Below, piece by piece: positions 44,477-52,042 of a DNA stretch of 64,000 bases; position 1 is the stretch's first letter, and each line of letters starts with the position of its first letter. This stretch comes from Lacinutrix venerupis. Lineage in GTDB: Bacteria > Bacteroidota > Bacteroidia > Flavobacteriales > Flavobacteriaceae. Location: NCBI RefSeq assembly GCF_003663945.1, contig NZ_RCCH01000002.1:124001-188000 (forward strand), written 5' to 3'. Position numbers and translations under genes: made by a program. The notes beneath the pieces were generated by a model. That model was not told the DNA's origin and did no database searches. It saw nothing but the letters and a program-made list of their open reading frames with translations.

Positions 44477-44484
44477 TAACTTTG
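44477..44484 (+). promoter_or_regulatory. -7 box of the second DUF983 gene
   Basis: TAACTTTG fits TAnnTTTG, 37 bases ahead of the ATG at 44522. It overlaps the end of a TTAAAC-AC-TATAGTTTAA sequence similar to the efflux operator palindrome. Confidence 0.5.
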
Positions 44485-44521
44485 TATATCTAATTAATGT
44501 TTGCAAAAATACATAAATTAT

Positions 44522-44908
44522 ATGTTTAATAAAGGATCTAAAATTTACGCAATTATAACTGGTGTTTGTCCAAAATGCCATGAAGAATCTATGTACACAA
44601 ATAAAAATCCTTATGCTATAACTCAACTTTTTAGCATGCATGAAAAATGTAGCAATTGTAACACAAAATATAAAATTGAACCTTCATTTTTTTATGGTTC
44701 TATGTATGTTAGCTATGGAGTTGGTATTGCGTTTGCTGTTGCTGCTTTTGTAATTAGTTATCTTATTTTAAATTGCTCTCTTAATGTTGCCATAATTTCA
44801 ATTGTAGCATCGCAAATAGTATTTTATCCTATTATTGTAAGATTGTCTAGAAATATTTGGATTAATATCTTTATAAAATACAATAAGTCGTTAGCTAAAA
44901 AAGATTAA
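44522..44908 (+). CDS. DUF983 zinc-ribbon membrane protein (copy 2)
   Basis: 128 residues from the ATG at 44522; a TTG 21 bases upstream is less likely. It has the same layout as the 33.5 kb copy: GVCPKCHEESMYTNKNPY, KCSNCNTKYKIEPSFFYGSM, two membrane helices and RLSRNIWINIF. The two copies are paralogues about 11 kb apart. Function unknown. Confidence 0.85.
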   Translation: MFNKGSKIYAIITGVCPKCHEESMYTNKNPYAITQLFSMHEKCSNCNTKYKIEPSFFYGSMYVSYGVGIAFAVAAFVISYLILNCSLNVAIISIVASQIVFYPIIVRLSRNIWINIFIKYNKSLAKKD

Positions 44909-44913
44909 TTCGA

Positions 44914-45957
44914 TTACAAATTAAATCTAGCAATATCTAAGTCTTTATCCAAAGTAGAGTTTTGCTCTATGTGATTATAGAGTTGTTGTGCTGCGTAAGG
45001 CCCAATCATTACTCCTCTTGTCCCTAAACCATTTAAAACATGCAAATTTTTATATTTAGGATGCGTTCCAACCAATGGTCTTCTATCTTTTACAGTAGGT
45101 CTTATTCCTGCAACTTGATTGATAACTTCAAAATCGCAATTAATAAGTGTTTTTAACTTGGTTAAAAGCTCTTCTCTAGCTTGGGATGTAATAGCATTAG
45201 TTTTATCTGTATGGTCGTAAGTGGAACCTATTCTGTAGATACTACCTCCTAAAGGAATAATAAAAACACTAGATTTTAACACAAAATCAAGTTTTAATTC
45301 TGGCGCCTTAATTGTTATTAATTCTCCTTTACTACCTTGTAATGGCAAGCTATTAAAAAAAGGATTTTGTTTTAAACCAAAGCCTTCTGCAAATACAATG
45401 TGAGTTGTTAATATATCTTTATATGATATTGAATTATTATTAAATTGAATAACATTATAATCTATACTTTCACAAAATAATTGTCCTTTATTTTTTAATT
45501 GCTTTTTATATTCTGAAATTAAAAGTGAAGTATCTATTCTTCCTGTTTCTAGTACTTCTCCAAAATTATATTGTGACGTTATAGATTTATTTTCATTTTT
45601 ATAAATGTTTAAAGACATATAATCCGACAATCCTTCTTGATCGGATTTTGCAAACCAATTATTTTGCTCTTCTAAAGATGTAAAACGTTTTCTTACAGAA
45701 ACTTTATAATCTAATTTAACATTTAGTCTTTTTTCTATACTATTATACATTGGTATAGCTAAAGCTAATTGTTTTTTACTTTGCCAAACAGGTGTAAATC
45801 GTTTCAATGTTACTGGATTATATAAACCTCCTGCAACAGTAGATGATTGCTGTGAGTTATTATCAAATACTACAAATGTTTTATTATTTGCTAATAATTG
45901 CTCACAAAATGAAATCCCTGCTAATCCACAACCAACTATAATATAATCTACTTTCAT
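44914..45957 (-). CDS. FAD-dependent oxidoreductase (DAO family)
   Basis: 347 residues with the dinucleotide-binding start YIIVGCGLAGISFCEQLL (GxGxxG), an FAD-binding AGGLYNPVTLKRFTPVW, and the C-terminal GIRPTVKDRRPLVGTHPKY, GLGTRGVMIGPYAAQQLYNH. This is the fold of D-amino-acid oxidase and MnmC C-terminal domains; the substrate is an amine or amino acid in relatives but not predictable here. It ends 5 bases after the convergent DUF983 gene. Confidence 0.88.
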   Translation of the reverse strand: MKVDYIIVGCGLAGISFCEQLLANNKTFVVFDNNSQQSSTVAGGLYNPVTLKRFTPVWQSKKQLALAIPMYNSIEKRLNVKLDYKVSVRKRFTSLEEQNNWFAKSDQEGLSDYMSLNIYKNENKSITSQYNFGEVLETGRIDTSLLISEYKKQLKNKGQLFCESIDYNVIQFNNNSISYKDILTTHIVFAEGFGLKQNPFFNSLPLQGSKGELITIKAPELKLDFVLKSSVFIIPLGGSIYRIGSTYDHTDKTNAITSQAREELLTKLKTLINCDFEVINQVAGIRPTVKDRRPLVGTHPKYKNLHVLNGLGTRGVMIGPYAAQQLYNHIEQNSTLDKDLDIARFNL

Positions 45958-46044
45958 AATACGAAGATATAATAAAGTGTATTATAATTATATAGAAACA
46001 AACACAATAAACACGTTTAACAAAATTAAATCTTGTGCAATAAA

Positions 46045-46072
46045 AAACGCTCACTTAAAAAAGTGAGCGTTT
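46045..46072 (-). terminator. Terminator of the gldKLMN cluster
   Basis: Perfect 12-base stem AAACGCTCACTT / AAGTGAGCGTTT with a 4-base loop, followed on the minus strand by a T run. It lies 23 bases after the gldN stop. Confidence 0.9.
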
Positions 46073-46094
46073 AAAATATATTATCTTTTTCTAA

Positions 46095-46991
46095 TTAGTA
46101 TGACCACATATCTAATTCGAAATTTCTAATTTTTTCTTTAATTCTTTCAGATTCTAAAAGTTGCATTAATGCGTTTTCAGGCACATACTCTACGACCTTA
46201 CGATCTCCAAATACATTTTCTTCTCTAGTGATTACTCCATTAAAACGACGTGCATTTAAAATGTGATCGAAAGAAAATGGTACAGCACTATTTTTAGCAT
46301 TAAAAGATTTTGCTTCATGCAATACATCTCTAGCATCTGGATAGAATACCCAAAACAATGGATTTGGTTCGCTGTTAGCATTCTCAGCATCCAAGAAATT
46401 TACGTCTGGTGCTGCTGGTGCTATACCAAGTAAACGATATTTTAATTCACCTTGTCGCTTGTCAAAATACCATAATCCTTTTATAAGATATGCGCTAATA
46501 TGATAAGAAGAAATCTCAGTTTTTGTAATATACTCTGGATCTACTCGACCTTCTGCATTAAATTGATCGTAACCGTAATCTAAAGTATCAATTTTAGTAG
46601 TTATATCTCGCATTTCTTTAGCTGTACGCTTAGCTGAAAAATAAGAATCGTTATACACGTTTTCTATTTCACCTTCAGCAATAGCCTTTGTTAAAACATC
46701 GTAAAGAGAACGTCTGTTACTTCCAATATTATTTGTATCTACAGGATAGTATAATGGAAAGTTTACACGCTCGTCTAAAACAATTTTTTCCCAAGTCATT
46801 TTTGCGAACATAATATCTCTATCGTCAACATAACCGTATTCTAAAGGCTTATCGTTGTCTAAAGCTTTTTGTTCTTCAGTTCTCACACCAATCTCTGCTG
46901 GAGATTTAGCATTTAAAATGTTAGCTTGAGCAAATGCACTAGTAGAGATTAATGCTCCAAATACAACTGCTAATAAAGATTTATAATTCAT
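46095..46991 (-). CDS. gldN: GldN, T9SS periplasmic component
   Basis: 298 residues with signal peptide MNYKSLLAVVFGALISTSAF. The body matches GldN/PorN: DRDIMFAKMTWEKIVLDERV, NFPLYYPVDTNNIGSNRRSL, LLGIAPAAPDVNFLDAENAN and LFWVFYPDARDVLHEAKSFN. GldN binds GldK to form the periplasmic ring of the T9SS and is needed for secretion and gliding. Last gene of gldK-gldL-gldM-gldN, 39 bases after gldM. Confidence 0.95.
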   Translation of the reverse strand: MNYKSLLAVVFGALISTSAFAQANILNAKSPAEIGVRTEEQKALDNDKPLEYGYVDDRDIMFAKMTWEKIVLDERVNFPLYYPVDTNNIGSNRRSLYDVLTKAIAEGEIENVYNDSYFSAKRTAKEMRDITTKIDTLDYGYDQFNAEGRVDPEYITKTEISSYHISAYLIKGLWYFDKRQGELKYRLLGIAPAAPDVNFLDAENANSEPNPLFWVFYPDARDVLHEAKSFNAKNSAVPFSFDHILNARRFNGVITREENVFGDRKVVEYVPENALMQLLESERIKEKIRNFELDMWSY

Positions 46992-47030
46992 TTGTTTCTT
47001 CTTTTTATATTAATTTAATTATAAAGTTGA

Positions 47031-48593
47031 TTAGTTTGCTAACTCTATAACTATTGGAGATGCAGGCTTCATTTTTGGTCCAGATGATCTAGATTTAATT
47101 TCAAAAATAGTAACAGCATCACCTCTTCTTGCTTTGTTAATTGCAGCTTTTGCTTGACCATTCATTTTGCTACCACTTACAGTAATACTTGGCTGTCCTG
47201 GAACTTTAACTTTAAATCCAGTTACAGTTAATGGTAAATCAAAATCAAAATCTTCTAATTCTGCTTTTACAGTACCTGCAGCAACGTTTGCTCTAGGTAA
47301 TTTTCCTGAAGACATACCAGCCATTTTTCCTGTTGGCTTAGGAATATCTTTAATTCTAAATGTAGCTTTATCGCTTGCTCTTGAACCATCATCTAAAGTT
47401 GCACTAACATTAATAGTAACTTCTCTTCCTGATGTTGGTACCATTGTATATTTACCTGCTTTACCAGCTTTAGATAAACCTGGTGCACTTGCAGAAACTT
47501 TATTATCTGGAACTCCAGCAAAAGAAATTGTCATTGGGTTAGTTACACCTCTATAAACAACATTCATTTTATCTGCTGAAATTGTTGCTGAATTTGGTCT
47601 TGGAACAACAACATAGTTACCAACGATAGGAATTTCTAAAGGTTTACCATCTTCTAAGAATGTAAATGTTCCTTTAATCTCTTGTTCTCCAACATTACCT
47701 ACGTTAAAATCTAACTTAGCAGCTCCTGTAGAGTCAATAGCTTGAGAAACATCTATTTCTTTTCCTTGTACGGTTAATTTTGTAGGTGTTACGTTTGCAT
47801 ATTTTCCTAAAACAACTTTACCTTGAAACTTTTCTCCTGCAAAGAATGCAGACTTATCAGCTAATACAATTGCTTGATATTTTTTTAAAGAAACAGCTTC
47901 ATCTAAACTATTCCCTAAGAATAAGTTAAACATGTTAGCCTCTGTCATCTTAACATCGTTTTGCATTGCTGTTAACTTTGTGTAAGATGCAATTGCTGGG
48001 AAACCTTGAAAGTTATAGTTTAACCAACTTTTAGTTACTCCTTCTTTTGTTTTCACCTCTGCTGTAGAAAAACGCTTCTCTAAACGCTCAATAGCCTTTT
48101 GATACTTAACGTCTGTACCAAGAATGTTTTTAATATCAGTTTTATATTGCTCAATTTTTGCAATAACTTCTTGACCTTTTTTAGTTTCACGGTCTCCAGT
48201 AAACCACATTTCGTCAAGGATATCTGTTTTATCCATTGCCTCAAATGGTAACTTTCCAGTTTCTGGATCTACAGAATAGTTTCCTTCTCTAAGGATATCT
48301 GCTTTTAAAGTACCAATGTATTTAAAAAACTTATCTGAAACTGTATTTACTTGAGTTGCCTTATTATAAGGTACTGCAAATTCCTCTTTCTTTTCTTCAG
48401 CTTTAGTTTCTAAATCTGCTAATAAAGCAGTATTTTTCTCAGTAGCTACTTCGTTAGATTCTTCGAACTTAGCGTCCATTAATCCAAATGCCGATAGTAC
48501 TTCTTTTGACATATTCATTGCCATCATTGCGATGAATACTAAATACATCAAGTTAATCATTTTCTGCCTTGCAGATGCTTTTCCTCCTGCCAT
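47031..48593 (-). CDS. gldM: GldM, T9SS motor periplasmic shaft
   Basis: 520 residues. One membrane helix near the start (MINLMYLVFIAMMAMNMSKE) anchors a long periplasmic part: helical D1, then three beta domains, with PMTISFAGVPDNKVSASAPG and FDFDLPLTVTGFKVKVPGQP near the end. GldM and GldL form the proton-driven rotary motor; GldM spans the periplasm to reach the GldK/N ring. It carries the conserved KASARQKMINLMYLVFIAMM start. Operon with gldL (48 bases apart). Confidence 0.96.
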   Translation of the reverse strand: MAGGKASARQKMINLMYLVFIAMMAMNMSKEVLSAFGLMDAKFEESNEVATEKNTALLADLETKAEEKKEEFAVPYNKATQVNTVSDKFFKYIGTLKADILREGNYSVDPETGKLPFEAMDKTDILDEMWFTGDRETKKGQEVIAKIEQYKTDIKNILGTDVKYQKAIERLEKRFSTAEVKTKEGVTKSWLNYNFQGFPAIASYTKLTAMQNDVKMTEANMFNLFLGNSLDEAVSLKKYQAIVLADKSAFFAGEKFQGKVVLGKYANVTPTKLTVQGKEIDVSQAIDSTGAAKLDFNVGNVGEQEIKGTFTFLEDGKPLEIPIVGNYVVVPRPNSATISADKMNVVYRGVTNPMTISFAGVPDNKVSASAPGLSKAGKAGKYTMVPTSGREVTINVSATLDDGSRASDKATFRIKDIPKPTGKMAGMSSGKLPRANVAAGTVKAELEDFDFDLPLTVTGFKVKVPGQPSITVSGSKMNGQAKAAINKARRGDAVTIFEIKSRSSGPKMKPASPIVIELAN

Positions 48594-48641
48594 GTCTAAT
48601 TAGTTTTTTTAATTATTAATATTAGTTATACTAATTACTAA

Positions 48642-49280
48642 TTAGTTTTTGTTCATTGCCGTTAACATTCCTCCATATACTCCATTTAAAGAAGATAAGT
48701 TAGATGCTAAAGATTGCATTTGCTCTTTTAATTTAGCAGCATTTTCTACAGACTCTTCGTTAATTGTAGCTTGACGACTTGCAGCCTCCATTTGTACTTT
48801 ATATAAACTGTTTAAAGATTCCATCTGTGCAGCAGCTAGAGTCATTTCTTCTCCATATTTCTTTTGTGCAGCCATAGCGTCTACAGTTGGAGAAATTCCT
48901 TTAGCAGCTCCTTCGAAGTTTTTAATGCTGTTTCCTAAACTAGCCATTAATTCTCCATCAATTTTTGCATCTTTTAATAAGTTATCTAATTTTTTAGATA
49001 ATAAACCTTCAGCATCTTTAGGCTCTTCAACTAATTTTCCTTTTTTAGTTGTTGTTACACCACCTGCTAATTCAGGGTATACTAAAGACCAATCTAAATC
49101 TGCTGATTGTCTTTCGAATGCAGAATATGTAAATACTAAAGCTTCCACAATCATACCTAACGTTAAGATTTCTGAACCATAAGGCCAGTGTTGGATTTTA
49201 AATAAGGCTCCAACAATTACAATTGCTGCTCCTAATCCATAAATCATATTAGTTACTGTGATTTTACCTTTTTGTGCCAT
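48642..49280 (-). CDS. gldL: GldL, T9SS motor inner-membrane subunit
   Basis: 212 residues with two membrane helices at the N-terminus (MIYGLGAAIVIVGALFKIQH; SEILTLGMIVEALVFTYSAF) and a helical cytoplasmic tail. The transmembrane glutamate in VEALVFTYS and the histidine in KIQHWP fit the proton path proposed for GldL. Five GldL surround two GldM helices in the motor. Sits between gldK and gldM. Confidence 0.96.
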   Translation of the reverse strand: MAQKGKITVTNMIYGLGAAIVIVGALFKIQHWPYGSEILTLGMIVEALVFTYSAFERQSADLDWSLVYPELAGGVTTTKKGKLVEEPKDAEGLLSKKLDNLLKDAKIDGELMASLGNSIKNFEGAAKGISPTVDAMAAQKKYGEEMTLAAAQMESLNSLYKVQMEAASRQATINEESVENAAKLKEQMQSLASNLSSLNGVYGGMLTAMNKN

Positions 49281-49332
49281 AATTTCTAAGTTTTAATTTT
49301 TGTAGTTAATTTTTAATTTTAGTAGAGTTTTA

Positions 49333-50706
49333 TTATCGTCTTGCATTAGCTGTTACTTCTGTACCCATATAATCTTGTACGGTTCTAAAGCCAATATAAC
49401 TTCTTGCAGAATCTGCATATTCGTAATCTCTTGAACTTACTTGTAAGAAGTAAGCAACATCTTTCCAAGATCCACCTCTAACCACTTTACGTTGGTTATT
49501 AGCTTCGTTTACACTTGGATTAATTGTAGACATATGTTCGTATGAACTTGGATCGTAAGAAGCGTTTACCCACTCTGATACGTTTCCTGCCATATTATAT
49601 AGATTAAAATCATTAGGTTCAAAAGCATCTGCTTCTACAGTATATAATGCTTGATCTGCTGCATAATCTCCTCTTAAAGGTTTAAAGTTTGCCATAAAAC
49701 AACCTCTATCATTTTTAGCATATGGACCTCCCCAAGGGAAAGTTGCTGCTTGAAGACCTCCTCTTGCTGCATACTCCCATTCAGCTTCAGATGGTAAACG
49801 ATACGAATTTACGTAATGTCTTTTCTTTTCTTTTCTGTACGAGTTATGTAATAATGTTCTCCATTGGCAAAAAGCTTTTGCTTGTTTCCAAGATACTCCT
49901 ACAACTGGATAATCTCCATAAGCATCGTGCCAGAAATAATCGTTGTGCATTGGCTCATTATAAGAATAAGCAAAATCTCTAATCCAAGCCGTAGTATCTG
50001 GATAGATTTCTACTTCTTCTTTTATAATAACATCTTTACGACGTAAATTCTTGTTTTTTGCAGCTTTTTCGATATCCATGTAAGAATACTGAAACTTAAA
50101 TTTAGTTACATCCCATGTACGTTGACCATTATAAGACTCTTCTATTGGTAAATACATAGTATCCATAACTTCTACATAGTACTCATCTGGATATTCTGCT
50201 GTATCAAAAATCAAATCAACATCATGATTTAGTTTTCTTCCTTCATAACCAGTTTCTCCAAGTCCACTATAGTTATCAAGCATATACTGCTCATAAGGTG
50301 TCATTTCTTCTTCATTAGCGTCTTTAAAAGCAAACTGACCAATTCCTGGCTCTCCACTTTCTCCTGTTTCTCCAACTTCATCGGCTAAGATTGCTAATTT
50401 TGTTCTAACAGTAGAGTCTCTTACCCATTCTACAAACTGACGATACTCACTATTAGTGATTTCTGTCTCGTCCATATAGAAGGCTCTTACTGTAACTGTT
50501 TTTGCTGGCGCATCTTGAATTCCAGCCAAATCATCATCGGCTTTACCCATTATAAATGCTCCTCCAGGAACCAAAGTCATACCGTAAGGCTTCTCTGGAT
50601 GCCACTTCTTTCCTTTAACACCAACTAATTGGCCTCTGTCTTTAGAACCACAACTGGCTAAAAGTGTTAAAACTACTGTTAATAATACAAACTTCTTCAT
50701 ATTCAT
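49333..50706 (-). CDS. gldK: GldK, T9SS ring lipoprotein
   Basis: 457 residues; MNMKK at the start offers two ATGs, 50706 or 50700. The lipoprotein signal is clear (LTVVLTLLASCGSKD). The body is a formylglycine-generating-enzyme/sulfatase-modifying fold: MTLVPGGAFIMGKADDDLAG, RLPSEAEWEYAARGGLQAAT, NMAGNVSEWVNASYDPSSYE and VVRGGSWKDVAYF. GldK pairs with GldN in the outer-membrane-associated ring. First gene of the cluster. Confidence 0.95.
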   Translation of the reverse strand: MNMKKFVLLTVVLTLLASCGSKDRGQLVGVKGKKWHPEKPYGMTLVPGGAFIMGKADDDLAGIQDAPAKTVTVRAFYMDETEITNSEYRQFVEWVRDSTVRTKLAILADEVGETGESGEPGIGQFAFKDANEEEMTPYEQYMLDNYSGLGETGYEGRKLNHDVDLIFDTAEYPDEYYVEVMDTMYLPIEESYNGQRTWDVTKFKFQYSYMDIEKAAKNKNLRRKDVIIKEEVEIYPDTTAWIRDFAYSYNEPMHNDYFWHDAYGDYPVVGVSWKQAKAFCQWRTLLHNSYRKEKKRHYVNSYRLPSEAEWEYAARGGLQAATFPWGGPYAKNDRGCFMANFKPLRGDYAADQALYTVEADAFEPNDFNLYNMAGNVSEWVNASYDPSSYEHMSTINPSVNEANNQRKVVRGGSWKDVAYFLQVSSRDYEYADSARSYIGFRTVQDYMGTEVTANARR

Positions 50707-50869
50707 TGTAAAACTCGAGGTTAATTATATACTCCTAATTTTTTAAGAGCGTAAACATATTTATATATTTTTTAAAAAACAACTTTTAATCAAAAAAAAA
50801 ATACATTTCATCGTGTTAAAATTGCATTTAAACGATTTGAAAATGTTAAAGTTTACTCCTTTTTTTTAT

Positions 50870-52036
50870 TTATAAACTGTTTTTCTGATACGCCTTATAC
50901 CATCTGGCTGGTATTTTACCATTACATGCATCTATATAATCTTTGTGCGTGCAAGGTAATAACGTATGTTTTTTTAATTTATTATTAACATTTGATAAAA
51001 AAGGTATTTCTACCCACCATCTTCCCGTTTTTGTGCTTTTATAGAACACTAACTGCTCTGTGTCTGCTAAAGTAGTGAATTTTTGGTGATTAATATCATC
51101 TAAAAAATTATCATCTTTAATTCTACAGTTTACACCTTCTATAAAATACCATAACATTTGAGCTACTAACATTGCTGTTACTTCATCATCATAAGAAGGT
51201 TTGTACTCAAATATACCAAATGCAGACACCTTATTACTTATTCCAGCATAACGAGAAATGGCGCAAATTTCTTTTCCATCTAAGCCGTTTGGAGAAAGTC
51301 TTTGTTTTAAACTTACTTCTGAAGCTTTTACTGACCCTAAATCTATACTCACCAAATTTGCATCCCTCATAGCTGGCTCTGCTAAGGTGATATCGTTAGA
51401 AATCTCTCCTAATCGATATGCTTCAAAATACAAACGCTCCATTAAATCTATTTCTTCTTGGGAGTTAAAATACGTTTGATAACCTATAGTTGCATAATTA
51501 AATAAGTTATATGGCTCATCCAAAATAACTTTACCTATAAAACTATTATTTTTTATTGGTTTTGCAGAATCTCCAAGATCGAAACGTGAATCTACATTAA
51601 CAATATTAACCATTGGCATTAAATTATCGTATGCACGATAAATAGCGTATGTTAAATCTTGACTTCCGCCTAATATTACAGGAATAATTTTTTTCTGAAT
51701 TAAAATAGAAACTGTTGTTTTTAAGGCAAAGTAAGTATCTTCAACAGACTCTCCTCTATTAATATCGCCTAAATCTGCAATTGTTGTATTCCAACTTCCA
51801 GGAAATAAAGCATAAAAAGATTTCCTAATTTCATTAAGCTGAAACTCTTCTCCTATATAATTAACATCATTTCTATTTTCTAAAACTCCAACTATAGCAA
51901 TTGAAACGCCTTCTAAGTCTGGAATGCCATTTTGAGAAGAATGAATTTTCAATTTTCGTCCTAATGCCTGCATAGACAATAACTCATTATGAGCTAACAC
52001 TGCATCTGTAACTGGAGACAAAAAATTAAAGTTCAT
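50870..52036 (-). CDS. Arginase-fold protein (formimidoylglutamase-like) with lost metal ligands
   Basis: 388 residues with the ureohydrolase fold: VSIAIVGVLENRND, IPVILGGSQDLTYAIYRAYD, NIVNVDSRFDLGDSAKPIKN and ANLVSIDLGSVKASEVS. In active arginases and formimidoylglutamases the corresponding motifs are GGDH, DAHxD and SxDxDxxDP, which hold two manganese ions. Here the histidine of GGDH is Q, the histidine of DxHxD is R, and the second aspartate of SxDxD is G. Three of six ligands are gone, so catalysis is unlikely. The protein is otherwise intact. It lies between topA and gldK on the same strand. Confidence 0.85.
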   Translation of the reverse strand: MNFNFLSPVTDAVLAHNELLSMQALGRKLKIHSSQNGIPDLEGVSIAIVGVLENRNDVNYIGEEFQLNEIRKSFYALFPGSWNTTIADLGDINRGESVEDTYFALKTTVSILIQKKIIPVILGGSQDLTYAIYRAYDNLMPMVNIVNVDSRFDLGDSAKPIKNNSFIGKVILDEPYNLFNYATIGYQTYFNSQEEIDLMERLYFEAYRLGEISNDITLAEPAMRDANLVSIDLGSVKASEVSLKQRLSPNGLDGKEICAISRYAGISNKVSAFGIFEYKPSYDDEVTAMLVAQMLWYFIEGVNCRIKDDNFLDDINHQKFTTLADTEQLVFYKSTKTGRWWVEIPFLSNVNNKLKKHTLLPCTHKDYIDACNGKIPARWYKAYQKNSL

Positions 52037-52042
52037 ACTAGT

